Shown here: positions 6,424 through 14,306 of the stretch, piece after piece
Position numbering within the stretch: position 1 is the stretch's first letter
How the letters are laid out: each line of letters begins with the position of its first letter
DNA from: DATGQT01 sp033720695
GTDB lineage: Bacteria; Bacteroidota; Rhodothermia; Rhodothermales; Rubricoccaceae
Length of the DNA: 14,306 nt
Reading direction: 5' to 3'
Assembly: GCA_033720695.1 (NCBI GenBank)
Contig: JAWWCA010000086.1
Span: 1-14,306, forward strand
Program-made: the position numbers and the translations under genes
Notes under the pieces: model-generated
The model's database searches: none
What the model saw: the letters and a program-made list of their open reading frames with translations, nothing else
What the model was told of the DNA's origin: nothing

Positions 6424-7911
6424 GTGCGCACCTGCGGCCTCCTCCTCCACGTCACCTCCCTCCCCGGCCGGTTCGGCATCGGCGACCTCGGGCCTGCGGC
6501 GTACCGCTTCGTCGACTTCCTCGCGCAGGCCAAGCAGGGGCTGTGGCAGGTCCTCCCTCTCGTCCCCGTCGGCGACGGCCACTCCCCGTACAGCAGCCCC
6601 TCGACGTTCGCCGGCAACCCGCTCTTCGTCAGCCCCGAGCGGCTCATGGAGGACGGCCTGCTGCGGGCCGACGACCTCGCCGACGCGCCCACCTTCCCGG
6701 CGGACCGCGTCGACTTCGCGCGCGCCGTCCCCTTCCGCGAGGGCCTCTTGCGGCGGGCCTTCGCCCGGTTCCAGGACGGCGCCGCGCCGGCGCTGCGGGA
6801 CGCCTTCGACGACTTCTGCCGGACGCAGGCCGGCTGGCTCGAGGACTACGCCCTCTTCGCGGCGCTGAAGAGCCATCACGAGGGGCGCCCCTGGACGGAC
6901 TGGGCCCCGCCCCTCGCCCGCCGGGATCCCGCCGCCCTCGACGCGGCGCGCCGCGAACACGCCGACGCCGTCGCGGGGCATCGGTTCGCCCAGTTCCTCT
7001 TCGCGCGGCAGTGGGAGGCGCTCCGCCGCTACGCCCACGCCCACCGCGTCCGCCTCCTCGGCGACCTCCCCATCTACGTCGCCCACGACAGCGCCGACGT
7101 GTGGGCCCACCCCGACCGCTTCCTCCTGGACGACGACGGCCAGCCCGTGGCCGTTGCGGGCGTCCCGCCGGACTACTTCAGCGAGACGGGCCAGCGCTGG
7201 GGCAACCCCCTCTACCGGTGGGACCGCATGCACGAAGCCGGCTACCGGTGGTGGATCGACCGCCTCACGCGGACGCTCAGCCTCGTCGACCTCGTCCGCC
7301 TCGACCACTTCCGCGGGTTCGAGGCCTACTGGTCGGTCCCGGCCGAGGAGGCGACGGCCATCCACGGCACGTGGGTCGAGGGCCCTGGGGCGCCGCTCTT
7401 CGAGGCGCTCGAACGCGTGCTCGGGCGTCCGCTCCCGCTCGTGGCCGAGGACCTCGGCACCATCACCCCCGGCGTCGTCACGCTCATGGAGCACTTCGGC
7501 CTCCCCGGCATGGCCGTGCTCCAGTTCGCCTTCGGCGGCGACGCCGACAACGGCTTCCGCCCGCACAACTTCCGCCGCGGTGCGGTCGCCTACACTGGCA
7601 CCCACGACAACGACACCTTCCGCGGCTGGTGGGAGGGCGGCGCCACCCCGGAGGAGCGCGCCATCGGCCGCGCCTACCTCGGCCCGGGCGAGCCCCACTG
7701 GGCCGCCATCCGCGCCGTCGCCACCTCCGTCGCCGACACCGTCGTCTTCCCGCTCCAGGACGTCCTCGGCCTCGGCAGCGAGGCCCGCATGAACACGCCC
7801 GGCCAGGACGGCGGCAACTGGGCCTGGCGCGTCGCCGACGGCGCACTCACCGCCGACCACGCCGAGCGCCTCGCCCTCCTCACGCAGGTCACCGGCCGCG
7901 TCCCCGGATGA
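6424..7911 (+). CDS. malQ: 4-alpha-glucanotransferase (amylomaltase, GH77)
   Basis: A 495-residue enzyme of the short bacterial amylomaltase type. It transfers alpha-1,4-glucan segments between maltodextrins, releasing glucose and remodelling chain lengths in the cytoplasm. Family marks are the N-terminal HVTSLPGRFGIGDLGP, the substrate-site PYSSPSTFAGNPLF and the barrel motifs with catalytic residues Asp294 (RLDHFRGFEAYW, nucleophile), Glu342 (VAEDLGTITPGV, acid/base) and Asp395 (GTHDND, transition-state stabiliser). This spacing matches Thermus amylomaltase closely. Translation probably starts at GTG 6424, because the conserved N-terminus begins within a few residues of it. It leads the malQ-treZ-treY block, 77 bases before treZ. 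In this context it likely rebuilds longer maltodextrins from the short chains left by TreY/TreZ, so glucan is fully used for trehalose (inference). Confidence 0.95.
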   Translation: MRTCGLLLHVTSLPGRFGIGDLGPAAYRFVDFLAQAKQGLWQVLPLVPVGDGHSPYSSPSTFAGNPLFVSPERLMEDGLLRADDLADAPTFPADRVDFARAVPFREGLLRRAFARFQDGAAPALRDAFDDFCRTQAGWLEDYALFAALKSHHEGRPWTDWAPPLARRDPAALDAARREHADAVAGHRFAQFLFARQWEALRRYAHAHRVRLLGDLPIYVAHDSADVWAHPDRFLLDDDGQPVAVAGVPPDYFSETGQRWGNPLYRWDRMHEAGYRWWIDRLTRTLSLVDLVRLDHFRGFEAYWSVPAEEATAIHGTWVEGPGAPLFEALERVLGRPLPLVAEDLGTITPGVVTLMEHFGLPGMAVLQFAFGGDADNGFRPHNFRRGAVAYTGTHDNDTFRGWWEGGATPEERAIGRAYLGPGEPHWAAIRAVATSVADTVVFPLQDVLGLGSEARMNTPGQDGGNWAWRVADGALTADHAERLALLTQVTGRVPG

Positions 7912-7988
7912 CGGCGGAGCGCGGAGGCTGACCCGCACGCGGCGGGGGAGCCGACCCGTCGGACCCCTCGGATCTCACCCATCGCCCC

Positions 7989-9761
7989 ATGCCCCTCTCC
8001 TCTTTTGGCGCGCTGCCCGACGGCGGCGGCACCCGCTTCCGCCTCTGGGCCCCGGCGGCCGCGCGCGTGGACCTCGTGCTCGACGACGGCCGCACGCTCC
8101 CGATGGAGGTCGGCGGCGGCGTCCACGAGCGGCGCGTCGACGGCGTCGGCGCGGGGGCCCGCTACCGCTACCGGCTCGACGGCGGCGCCCCGCTCGCCGA
8201 CCCCGCGTCGCGCTTCCAGCCCGAGGGCGTCCACGGCCCCTCCGAGGTCGTGGACCCGGCTGCGTACCGCTGGCGCACCGCCGGCTGGCAGCCGCCCGCG
8301 CAGCGCGACCTCGTGTTCTACGAGCTGCACGTGGGCGCCTTCACGCCCGAGGGCACGTTCGCCGCGGCGGCCGAGCGGCTGGAGCGCCTCCGCGACCTCG
8401 GCGTCACGGCCGTCGAGCTGATGCCGGTGGCCGACTTCCCCGGGCGGTGGAACTGGGGCTACGACCACGCCGCGCTCTACGCCCCGAGCCGCGCCTACGG
8501 CCGCCCCGACGACCTCCGCGCCCTCGTGGACCGGGCGCACGCCCTCGGCCTGGCCGTCGTCCTCGACGTCATCTACAACCACCTCGGCCCCGACGGCGCC
8601 TATCTCGCCGCCGTCGGCCCCGTCTTCACCGACCGGCACGAGACGCCCTGGGGCCAGGCCGTCAACCTCGACGACGAGGGCTCGGAGGGGCTGCGGGCGT
8701 TCTTCCTCGACAACGCCCGCCACTGGCTGGCGGAGTACCGCCTCGACGGCCTCCGCCTCGACGCCACGCACGCGCTCAAGGACGAGTCGGCCGTCCACTT
8801 CCTCCAGGCGCTCTCGGAGCGCGTGGCGGGGATGGCGCCGAAGCGGTTCCTGATCGCGGAGGACCACCGCAACCTCAACCGCCTCCTCCTCCCCCGCCCC
8901 GAGGGCTACGGCCTCGATGCCGTCTGGACCGACGACCTCCACCACCAGGTCCGAAACCTCACCGCCGGCGACACCGCCGGCTACTACGCCGACTTCGCCG
9001 GGACCACGGCCGCCGACCTCGCCGTGACCCTCCGCCAGGGATGGTTCTACGACGGCCGCCCGAGCCGACGGACGGGCGAGCCCCGCGGGACGAGCCCCGC
9101 TCGCGTGCGCCCCGAGCAGTGCGTCGTCTGCATCCAGAACCACGACCAGGTGGGCAACCGCCCCACCGGCAATCGCCTCACCGACGACGTCTCGCCCGCC
9201 GCCTACCGCGCGGCCTCAGCGCTCCTCCTCTTCGCGCCGGAGCTGCCGCTCCTGTTCATGGGCCAGGAGTGGGCCGCCTCCACGCCGTTCCAGTTTTTCA
9301 CCGACCACAACGCCGAGCTCGGCCGCGCGGTGAGCGAGGGCCGGAGGGCCGAGTTCGAGGACTTCCCCGGCTTCTCGGGCGAGGTCCCCGACCCCCAGGA
9401 CCCCGCCACCTTCCGCCGGAGCACGCTCGACTGGGCCGAGCCGGAGCGGCCCGGCCACGCCCACACCCTCGCCCTCTACCGCGCCCTCCTCGCGCTCCGC
9501 CGCAGCCTCGCCGGCCCCGCGGCGGCCGAGAGCCACGGCGAGCGCTCCCTCCACGTCCGCCGCCGCGGGCACCACCTCCTCGTCACCTTCGGCACGAACG
9601 TGGCGCTGCCGCTGCCGGCCGAGGCCGAGGCCGTGCTCCACACCGAGCAGTCGGCCTACGCCTGGGACCCGGTGCCGCCCCAGATCGAGGGCCTGCGGGT
9701 CCGCTTCGCGCGGCCCGGGGCGATGGTTCTGCGCACCCGCGGGCCCGAGGGAGCGAGCTGA
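7989..9761 (+). CDS. treZ: Malto-oligosyltrehalose trehalohydrolase (GH13)
   Basis: A 590-residue GH13 enzyme that hydrolyses the alpha-1,4 bond next to the terminal trehalose unit of maltooligosyltrehalose, releasing trehalose (EC 3.2.1.141). An N-terminal beta-sandwich (about residues 1-95, with RFRLWAPAAARVDLVL) precedes the (beta/alpha)8 barrel, which opens with FYELHVGAFTPEGTF. Catalytic residues are visible as Asp258 (LDGLRLDATHALKD), Glu291 (LIAEDHRN) and Asp386 (IQNHDQVGNR). The DFPGRWNWGYDHAALYAPSRAY-type region and the HALKD and NHDQVGNR motifs separate TreZ from glycogen branching enzyme, its nearest look-alike. The ATG at 7989 places the first beta-strand at residue 16, as expected. 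The next gene is treY, 43 bases downstream on the same strand, giving a transcriptionally coupled two-step pathway. Confidence 0.95.
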   Translation: MPLSSFGALPDGGGTRFRLWAPAAARVDLVLDDGRTLPMEVGGGVHERRVDGVGAGARYRYRLDGGAPLADPASRFQPEGVHGPSEVVDPAAYRWRTAGWQPPAQRDLVFYELHVGAFTPEGTFAAAAERLERLRDLGVTAVELMPVADFPGRWNWGYDHAALYAPSRAYGRPDDLRALVDRAHALGLAVVLDVIYNHLGPDGAYLAAVGPVFTDRHETPWGQAVNLDDEGSEGLRAFFLDNARHWLAEYRLDGLRLDATHALKDESAVHFLQALSERVAGMAPKRFLIAEDHRNLNRLLLPRPEGYGLDAVWTDDLHHQVRNLTAGDTAGYYADFAGTTAADLAVTLRQGWFYDGRPSRRTGEPRGTSPARVRPEQCVVCIQNHDQVGNRPTGNRLTDDVSPAAYRAASALLLFAPELPLLFMGQEWAASTPFQFFTDHNAELGRAVSEGRRAEFEDFPGFSGEVPDPQDPATFRRSTLDWAEPERPGHAHTLALYRALLALRRSLAGPAAAESHGERSLHVRRRGHHLLVTFGTNVALPLPAEAEAVLHTEQSAYAWDPVPPQIEGLRVRFARPGAMVLRTRGPEGAS

Positions 9762-9804
9762 GCCGCGCCCCCCTCCCCTCCGTCCCGTCCCCCTCCGCTC
9801 CGCC

Positions 9805-12450
9805 GTGACCGCCACCTACCGCCTCCAGCTCCAGCCCGACTTCGGCTTCGCCGAAGCCGAGCGCCTCCTGCCCTACCTCGACCGGCTGGGCGCGAGCCAC
9901 CTCTACCTCTCGCCCGTCACCGAGGCCCGCGAGGGCAGCCTCCACGGCTACGACGTCGTCGACCACAACGCCGTCCGCGCCGACTACGGCGGGCGCCCCG
10001 CGCTCGACCGCCTCCTCGACGCCGCCCACGCGCACGGCCTCGGCGTCGTCCTCGACTGGGTCCCCAACCACGCCGGCGTGGGCCCCCAGAACGACTCGTG
10101 GCAGGACGTCCTCGCCTACGGCCCCCACTCCCCCTTCGCCCGCTACTTCGACCTCGACTGGGACCCGCTCAAGCCCGAGCTGCGGGGGAAGCTGCTCCTC
10201 CCCTTCCTCGGCGAGCCTTACGGCGACGTCCTCCAGGCGGGCGAGCTCGGCGTCGCCTACGAGGACGGCCGCTTCTACGCGGCCTACTACGACAACCGGT
10301 TCGCCCTCGCGCCGGCCACCTACGCCCACCTGCTGGAGGCCGCCCTCCCCCACTTCGAGCGGACCGCGCCGTACTGGGACCTCAAGGACCTCCTCGAGGC
10401 CTACCGCGACCTCGACCCCCGCGAGCGCGAGAAGGCCGAGGCGCTCCGGCCGCGCCTCGTCGCCTTCGCCGCCCAGGCCGACCCCGCCGCGTGGCTCGGC
10501 GCCGTCCAGGGCGAGAGGCTCCACGCCCTCCTGGAGCGGCAGTGCTGGCGGCTCTCGCACTGGCTCACGGCCGGCCACGAGATCAACTACCGCCGGTTCT
10601 TCGACATCAACGAGCTCGTCGGCTTGCGGATGGAGGACGACCAGGTGTTCTGGGACGCCCACCGCCTCCTCGGCGAGCTCCTCGCCCACCCCGCCGTCGC
10701 CGGCGTCCGCATCGACCACGTGGACGGGCTCTTCGACCCGCACGACTACCTCCACAAGCTCCGCGACCTCGGCGCCCGCCACGTCTGGGTCGAGAAGATC
10801 CTGGCGCCGGGCGAGACGCTGCCCGAGGCGTGGCCCGTGGAGGGCGCCACGGGCTACACGTTCATGAACGACGTGCTGCACCTGCTCCTCGCGCCCGAGG
10901 GCGAGGCCGTGCTCGACCGCGCCTGGCGCCGGTTCGTCCCCGACGCCCGGCCGTGGGCGCGCACGGTCCACAGGAGCAAGCGGCTCGTGATGGAGACCTC
11001 GCTCTCGTCCGAGCTCTTCCGCCTCGCCTACGAGCTCGACCGGCTCTCCGAAGCCGACTACCACACGCGCGACTTCACGCTCGAGGCCCTCCGCGAGGCG
11101 CTCGCCGAGGTCGTCGCCGCCGTCGACCGCTACCGCACCTACCTCCCCTACGACGACGACGAGGCCCGCGAGGTCGTGGCCGAGGCCGTCCACCTCGCGC
11201 GGCAGCGCAACCCGGCGCAGGAGCCGACCGTGTTCGACTTCGTCGGCCGCGTCGTGCTCGGCGAGGTGCGGGCGGACCTGAGCGCGGCCCGGCGGGCCTG
11301 GGTGGGGCGCTTCCAGCAGTACACGGCCCCCGTCTCGGCCAAGGGCGTCGAGGACACGGCGTTCTACCGGTTCTTCCGCCTGTCCGCCCTCAACGAGGTC
11401 GGCGGCGAGCCGGGCGCGTGGACGCTCGACCCGCAGGCGTTCCACGCCCGCGCCCGCTTCCGCGCCCACCGCTACGCGCGCCACCTCCTCGCCACGGCCA
11501 CCCACGACCACAAGCGCGGCGAGGACACCCGCATGCGCCTCCTCGCGCTCGCCGACCTCCCCGAGCGGTGGGAGGAGACGGTGCAGGCGCTCGAGCAGGC
11601 CGCCCCCGCCCACCTCGGCCCCCAGGGGCCGTCGGCCGCCGACCGGTACCTGCTGTACCAGACGCTCGCCGCGCTCTGGGTGCCGCCACCTGGCGAGGAC
11701 GAGGCCGCGTACCGCGCGGCCCTCCCGGACCGTCTCTGGACCTACGTCCAGAAGGCCGCCCGCGAGGCGAAGGCGGCCACGAGCTGGATCAACCCTGACG
11801 CGCGCTACGAGCGCGACCTCGAAGCGTTCACGAGGGGCGTCTGCGGCGACCCGAAGACCGCCGAGGCGCTCGGGCCCCTCGCCGCCGAAATGGCGCGTCG
11901 CGGCGTCGCCCGGAGCCTCACCCAGCTCGTCCTCAAGCTCACCACCCCCGGCGTCCCCGACCTCTACCAAGGCACCGAGCTCCTCGACCTCTCCCTCGTC
12001 GACCCCGACAACCGCCGGCCCGTCGACTACGGGCTCCGCCGGGCGATGCTCGACGGGCTCGCCCCCCTCCTCGACGCGCCCGAGGCTGCCGCCGTCCGTG
12101 CGATGGTCGAGGGACAGGACCGGCGCCTCAAGCTCTACGTGACGGCGCGGCTGCTCCGGCTCCGCCGCGAGCGCCCGGCCCTCTTCGAGGGCGACTACCG
12201 CGCGCTGGAGCCTGAGGGCGAAGGCGCCGACGGCTGGCTCGCCTTCGCCCGCGAGGCTGAAGGCGAAGCGCTCGTCGTGCTCGTCCCCCGCTTCCCGGCC
12301 GGCGCTCCGCAGGACGTCGCCGTGCCGCTCCCCGACGCCCTGGCCAGCGAGGGCTGGACCGAGTGGCTCACCGGGACCGAGGTGGCCTCAGTGGACCGGC
12401 TCGACGCGGGGGCTCTCCCGCTCCCCTGGGCCGTTCTCGTGCGGGCCTGA
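9805..12450 (+). CDS. treY: Malto-oligosyltrehalose synthase (maltooligosyl trehalose synthase, GH13)
   Basis: An 881-residue enzyme that isomerises the reducing-end alpha-1,4 bond of maltodextrins to the alpha,alpha-1,1 bond of maltooligosyltrehalose (EC 5.4.99.15). It begins directly at the family N-terminus TATYRLQL, so the GTG at 9805 is the natural start. Further marks are LYLSPV, GSLHGYDVVDHN, VLDWVPNHAGVG, the nucleophile Asp304 (GVRIDHVDGLFDP) and acid/base Glu330 (VWVEKILAPGE). Also diagnostic are KGVEDTAFYRFFRL followed by LNEVGG, the THDHKRGEDTRMRL segment and the C-terminal YQGTELLDLSLVDPDNRRPV. Length is within the family range of roughly 700-950. It acts immediately before TreZ and sits 43 bases after it. 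The stop codon is six bases from that of the convergent glgX. Confidence 0.96.
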   Translation: MTATYRLQLQPDFGFAEAERLLPYLDRLGASHLYLSPVTEAREGSLHGYDVVDHNAVRADYGGRPALDRLLDAAHAHGLGVVLDWVPNHAGVGPQNDSWQDVLAYGPHSPFARYFDLDWDPLKPELRGKLLLPFLGEPYGDVLQAGELGVAYEDGRFYAAYYDNRFALAPATYAHLLEAALPHFERTAPYWDLKDLLEAYRDLDPREREKAEALRPRLVAFAAQADPAAWLGAVQGERLHALLERQCWRLSHWLTAGHEINYRRFFDINELVGLRMEDDQVFWDAHRLLGELLAHPAVAGVRIDHVDGLFDPHDYLHKLRDLGARHVWVEKILAPGETLPEAWPVEGATGYTFMNDVLHLLLAPEGEAVLDRAWRRFVPDARPWARTVHRSKRLVMETSLSSELFRLAYELDRLSEADYHTRDFTLEALREALAEVVAAVDRYRTYLPYDDDEAREVVAEAVHLARQRNPAQEPTVFDFVGRVVLGEVRADLSAARRAWVGRFQQYTAPVSAKGVEDTAFYRFFRLSALNEVGGEPGAWTLDPQAFHARARFRAHRYARHLLATATHDHKRGEDTRMRLLALADLPERWEETVQALEQAAPAHLGPQGPSAADRYLLYQTLAALWVPPPGEDEAAYRAALPDRLWTYVQKAAREAKAATSWINPDARYERDLEAFTRGVCGDPKTAEALGPLAAEMARRGVARSLTQLVLKLTTPGVPDLYQGTELLDLSLVDPDNRRPVDYGLRRAMLDGLAPLLDAPEAAAVRAMVEGQDRRLKLYVTARLLRLRRERPALFEGDYRALEPEGEGADGWLAFAREAEGEALVVLVPRFPAGAPQDVAVPLPDALASEGWTEWLTGTEVASVDRLDAGALPLPWAVLVRA

Positions 12451-12456
12451 CGCCCC

Positions 12457-14306
12457 TCACTCCCACACCGCCCGGAGCACGCAGAGCGTGCCCGGCGGGA
12501 GCGACACCGGCTCGTCCGGCGTGAGCGGGCACGTCGGGAGTGCGTCGAAGGGGTAGATCGGCTCCCAGCGCGTGGGGGCCCCGGCCTCCTCGGTGGGGAG
12601 GGCCAACGCGGCGTCCTCGTCGCCCTTGTTGAAGAGGAGGAGGAAGGTGTCGTCCGTGAGCCCTCGGCCGCGCGCGTCCACGCCCCGGATGCGGTCGCCG
12701 CGGAGGAGGAAGCCGAAGGCCCGGAGCCCGTCCTGCTCCCAGTCCGACGGCATCATCTCCCGGCCGTCAGGGTGCCACCACAGCCCGTCCTTGACGCCCT
12801 CGTCGTCGGCGCGGCCGGTGAGGAAGTGGCGGCGGCGGAAGGACTGGTGCCGGCGCCGGAACGCGATGGCCTCGCGGACGAAGTCGAGGAAGGCGGCCTC
12901 GCGCTCGTCGAGGTCCCAGTCGTACCAGTTGATCTCGTTGTCCTGGGCGTAGGCGTTGTTGTTGCCGCCCTGCGTCCGGCTGAGCTCGTCGCCGCCGAGG
13001 AGCATGGGGACGCCCTGCGAGAGGAGGAGGGTGCCCATGAGCGCGCGCTTCATCCGCTCGCGGCAGGCCAGCACGTCCTCGTCGTCGGTCGGCCCCTCGA
13101 CGCCGCAGTTGACGGAGTAGTTGGGCTCGTGGCCGTCGCGGTTGTCCTCGCCGTTCGCCTCGTTGTGCTTCTTCTCGTAGGAGACGAGGTCGTGGAGCGT
13201 GAAGCCGTCGTGGGCCGTGACGAAGTTGATCGAGGCGAAGGGGCGGCGCCCGGAGCGCTCGTAGAGGTCGGAGGAGCCGGCGATGCGGGTGGCGAACTCC
13301 CCCTTGAGGCCGGGGTCGCCGCGCCAGAACTGGCGGACGGTGTCGCGGTAGCGGCCGTTCCACTCGGCCCACTGCCAGGGGAAGCCGCCCACCTGATAGC
13401 CGCCCTCGCCGAGGTCCCACGGCTCGGCGATGAGCTTGACGCGGGAGAGGACGGGGTCCTGCTGGATCACCTGGAAGAACGAGGCCAGCATGTCGACATC
13501 GTAGAGCTCGCGGGCGAGGGCGCTCGCGAGGTCGAACCGGAAGCCGTCCACGTGCATCTCCGTGGCCCAGTAGCGGAGCGAGTCCGTGATCATCTGGAGG
13601 ACGTACGGGTTGCCGGCGTCGAGGGTGTTCCCGGTGCCGGTGTAGTCCATGAGGTAGCGGAAGTCGTCCGGGTGCTCCTTGTAGTAGCCGAGGTTGTCGA
13701 TGCCGCGCCACGAGAGCGTGGGCCCGAGCCGGTTGCCCTCGGCGGTGTGGTTGTAGACGACGTCGATGACGACCTCGAGGCCGGCGGCGTGGAGGGCGCG
13801 CACCATCATCTTGAACTCGCGCACGCCGGTGACGGCGCCCTCGGTGGCATACCCCCGCTCGGGCGCGAAGAAGGCGAGCGTGTTGTAGCCCCAGTAGTTG
13901 GCGAGGCCCATGTCCACGAGGCGGCGGTCCTGGAGCTTGGCGTGGACGGGCAGGAGCTGGACCGTCGTCACGCCGAGGCGGCGGAGGTGGTCGAGGATGG
14001 GGTCGGTGGCGAGGCCGAGGTAGGTGCCGCGGAACTCCTCGGGCACCTCGGGATGCTGCATCGAGACTCCCTTGACGTGGGTCTCGTAGATGATCGTGTC
14101 CTCCCACGGCACGCCGGGCGCGCGGTCGCCGCCCCACTCGAAGCGGTCCTCGACGACGGCGCCGAGCGGCGCGAAGGGCGCCGAGTCGCGGGCGTCGAAG
14201 GAGAGGTCCTCGTCCGCGTGGCCGACGGTGTAGCCGAAGAGGGCGTCGTCCCAGCGGAGCGGGCGGCCGATCCCCTTGGCGTAGGGGTCGAGGAGGACCT
14301 TGTTGG
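12457..14306 (-). CDS. glgX: Glycogen debranching enzyme GlgX/TreX-type (GH13_11), N-terminus cut by window edge
   Basis: The frame is open to the right edge. About 615 residues are present of a usual ~700, so roughly the first 100 (most of the CBM48-like domain) are outside. The visible N-terminal part reads LLDPYAKGIGRPLRW, then ALFGYTVG and DDLSF-like text, followed by DTIIYETHVKG. All three are hallmarks of the isoamylase-type debranching family. Catalytic residues are Asp at codon 13531-13533 (GFRFDLAS), Glu at 13423-13425 (LIAEPWDLGEGGYQVG) and Asp at 13207-13209 (TAHDGFTLHDLVSY). The enzyme hydrolyses alpha-1,6 branches of glycogen or limit dextrin, supplying linear chains to TreY. It lies tail-to-tail with treY and completes a TreX-TreY-TreZ set. 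Dedicated TreX versus general GlgX function cannot be separated from sequence alone. Confidence 0.95.
   Translation of the reverse strand, partial: NKVLLDPYAKGIGRPLRWDDALFGYTVGHADEDLSFDARDSAPFAPLGAVVEDRFEWGGDRAPGVPWEDTIIYETHVKGVSMQHPEVPEEFRGTYLGLATDPILDHLRRLGVTTVQLLPVHAKLQDRRLVDMGLANYWGYNTLAFFAPERGYATEGAVTGVREFKMMVRALHAAGLEVVIDVVYNHTAEGNRLGPTLSWRGIDNLGYYKEHPDDFRYLMDYTGTGNTLDAGNPYVLQMITDSLRYWATEMHVDGFRFDLASALARELYDVDMLASFFQVIQQDPVLSRVKLIAEPWDLGEGGYQVGGFPWQWAEWNGRYRDTVRQFWRGDPGLKGEFATRIAGSSDLYERSGRRPFASINFVTAHDGFTLHDLVSYEKKHNEANGEDNRDGHEPNYSVNCGVEGPTDDEDVLACRERMKRALMGTLLLSQGVPMLLGGDELSRTQGGNNNAYAQDNEINWYDWDLDEREAAFLDFVREAIAFRRRHQSFRRRHFLTGRADDEGVKDGLWWHPDGREMMPSDWEQDGLRAFGFLLRGDRIRGVDARGRGLTDDTFLLLFNKGDEDAALALPTEEAGAPTRWEPIYPFDALPTCPLTPDEPVSLPPGTLCVLRAVWE

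Noticed and set aside
3931..7938. A 1335-codon open frame on the minus strand opposite the end of the second usp, the metal ATPase and malQ
   Set aside because: Three well-recognised genes occupy the other strand. The antisense product is an acidic and Gly/Ala/Val-rich mixture with no family motif, as expected when third positions are nearly all G or C and stops become rare.
7912..7988. Hairpin or terminator between malQ and treZ (CCGA-CCCG-TCGG)
   Set aside because: Only a 4-bp stem in GC-rich sequence; no basis to call it functional.
9583..11970. A 795-codon minus-strand open frame opposite treZ/treY
   Set aside because: It is an antisense shadow of treY with low-complexity Val/Glu/Gly composition and no recognisable domain.
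12457..14112. glgX starting at the GTG at 14112
   Set aside because: Sixty-four codons upstream to the window edge continue conserved GlgX sequence (LLDPYAKGI..., ALFGY, DDLSF-like), so the start lies beyond the window.

Overview
The window comes from a very GC-rich bacterium (roughly three quarters G+C by eye, codon third positions almost all G or C). Gene content and style point to a Rhodothermota/Bacteroidota-type marine aerobe, perhaps a Rubricoccaceae relative. The arguments are a cbb3-oxidase maturation block (ccoI-ccoS plus a SafE-like protein), no recognisable Shine-Dalgarno sequences, and a TreY/TreZ trehalose pathway. This taxonomic placement is inference; no rRNA or marker gene is present. 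Coding density is above 95% and no gap exceeds about 215 bases. No tRNA, rRNA, CRISPR, insertion sequence or phage gene was seen.

Region 1 (1-2274), respiratory-oxidase maturation. The window opens inside a copper-type P1B ATPase (ccoI, C-terminal third). A 49-residue ccoS follows, then an unrecognised 191-residue protein with a fibronectin-III-like domain, a charged helix and a C-terminal membrane anchor. Convergent to these is a SafE/DsbD_2-type membrane protein. A perfect 9-bp GC hairpin lies between the convergent ends.

Region 2 (2275-6321), stress and metal block. A 213-bp divergent intergenic region precedes two tandem-domain universal stress proteins and a P1B-4 (SPC/HEGST) metal-efflux ATPase. 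These are spaced 25 and 35 bases apart, so probably one operon. The ATPase carries His in place of the usual Pro of the nucleotide-domain HP motif.

Region 3 (6424-14306), alpha-glucan to trehalose. malQ (4-alpha-glucanotransferase), treZ and treY are co-directional. A convergent glgX/treX-type debranching enzyme, cut by the window edge, has its stop codon six bases from that of treY. Together they can debranch glycogen or maltodextrin (GlgX), rearrange chain lengths (MalQ), isomerise the reducing end to trehalosyl (TreY) and release trehalose (TreZ). Trehalose would serve as compatible solute or reserve, which fits a marine or salt-stressed lifestyle (inference).

No wholly new system is evident. 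The best leads are the unknown fibronectin-like membrane protein in the cbb3 block, the unusual HH motif in the metal ATPase, and the strikingly pyrimidine-rich, Shine-Dalgarno-less sequence before most start codons.
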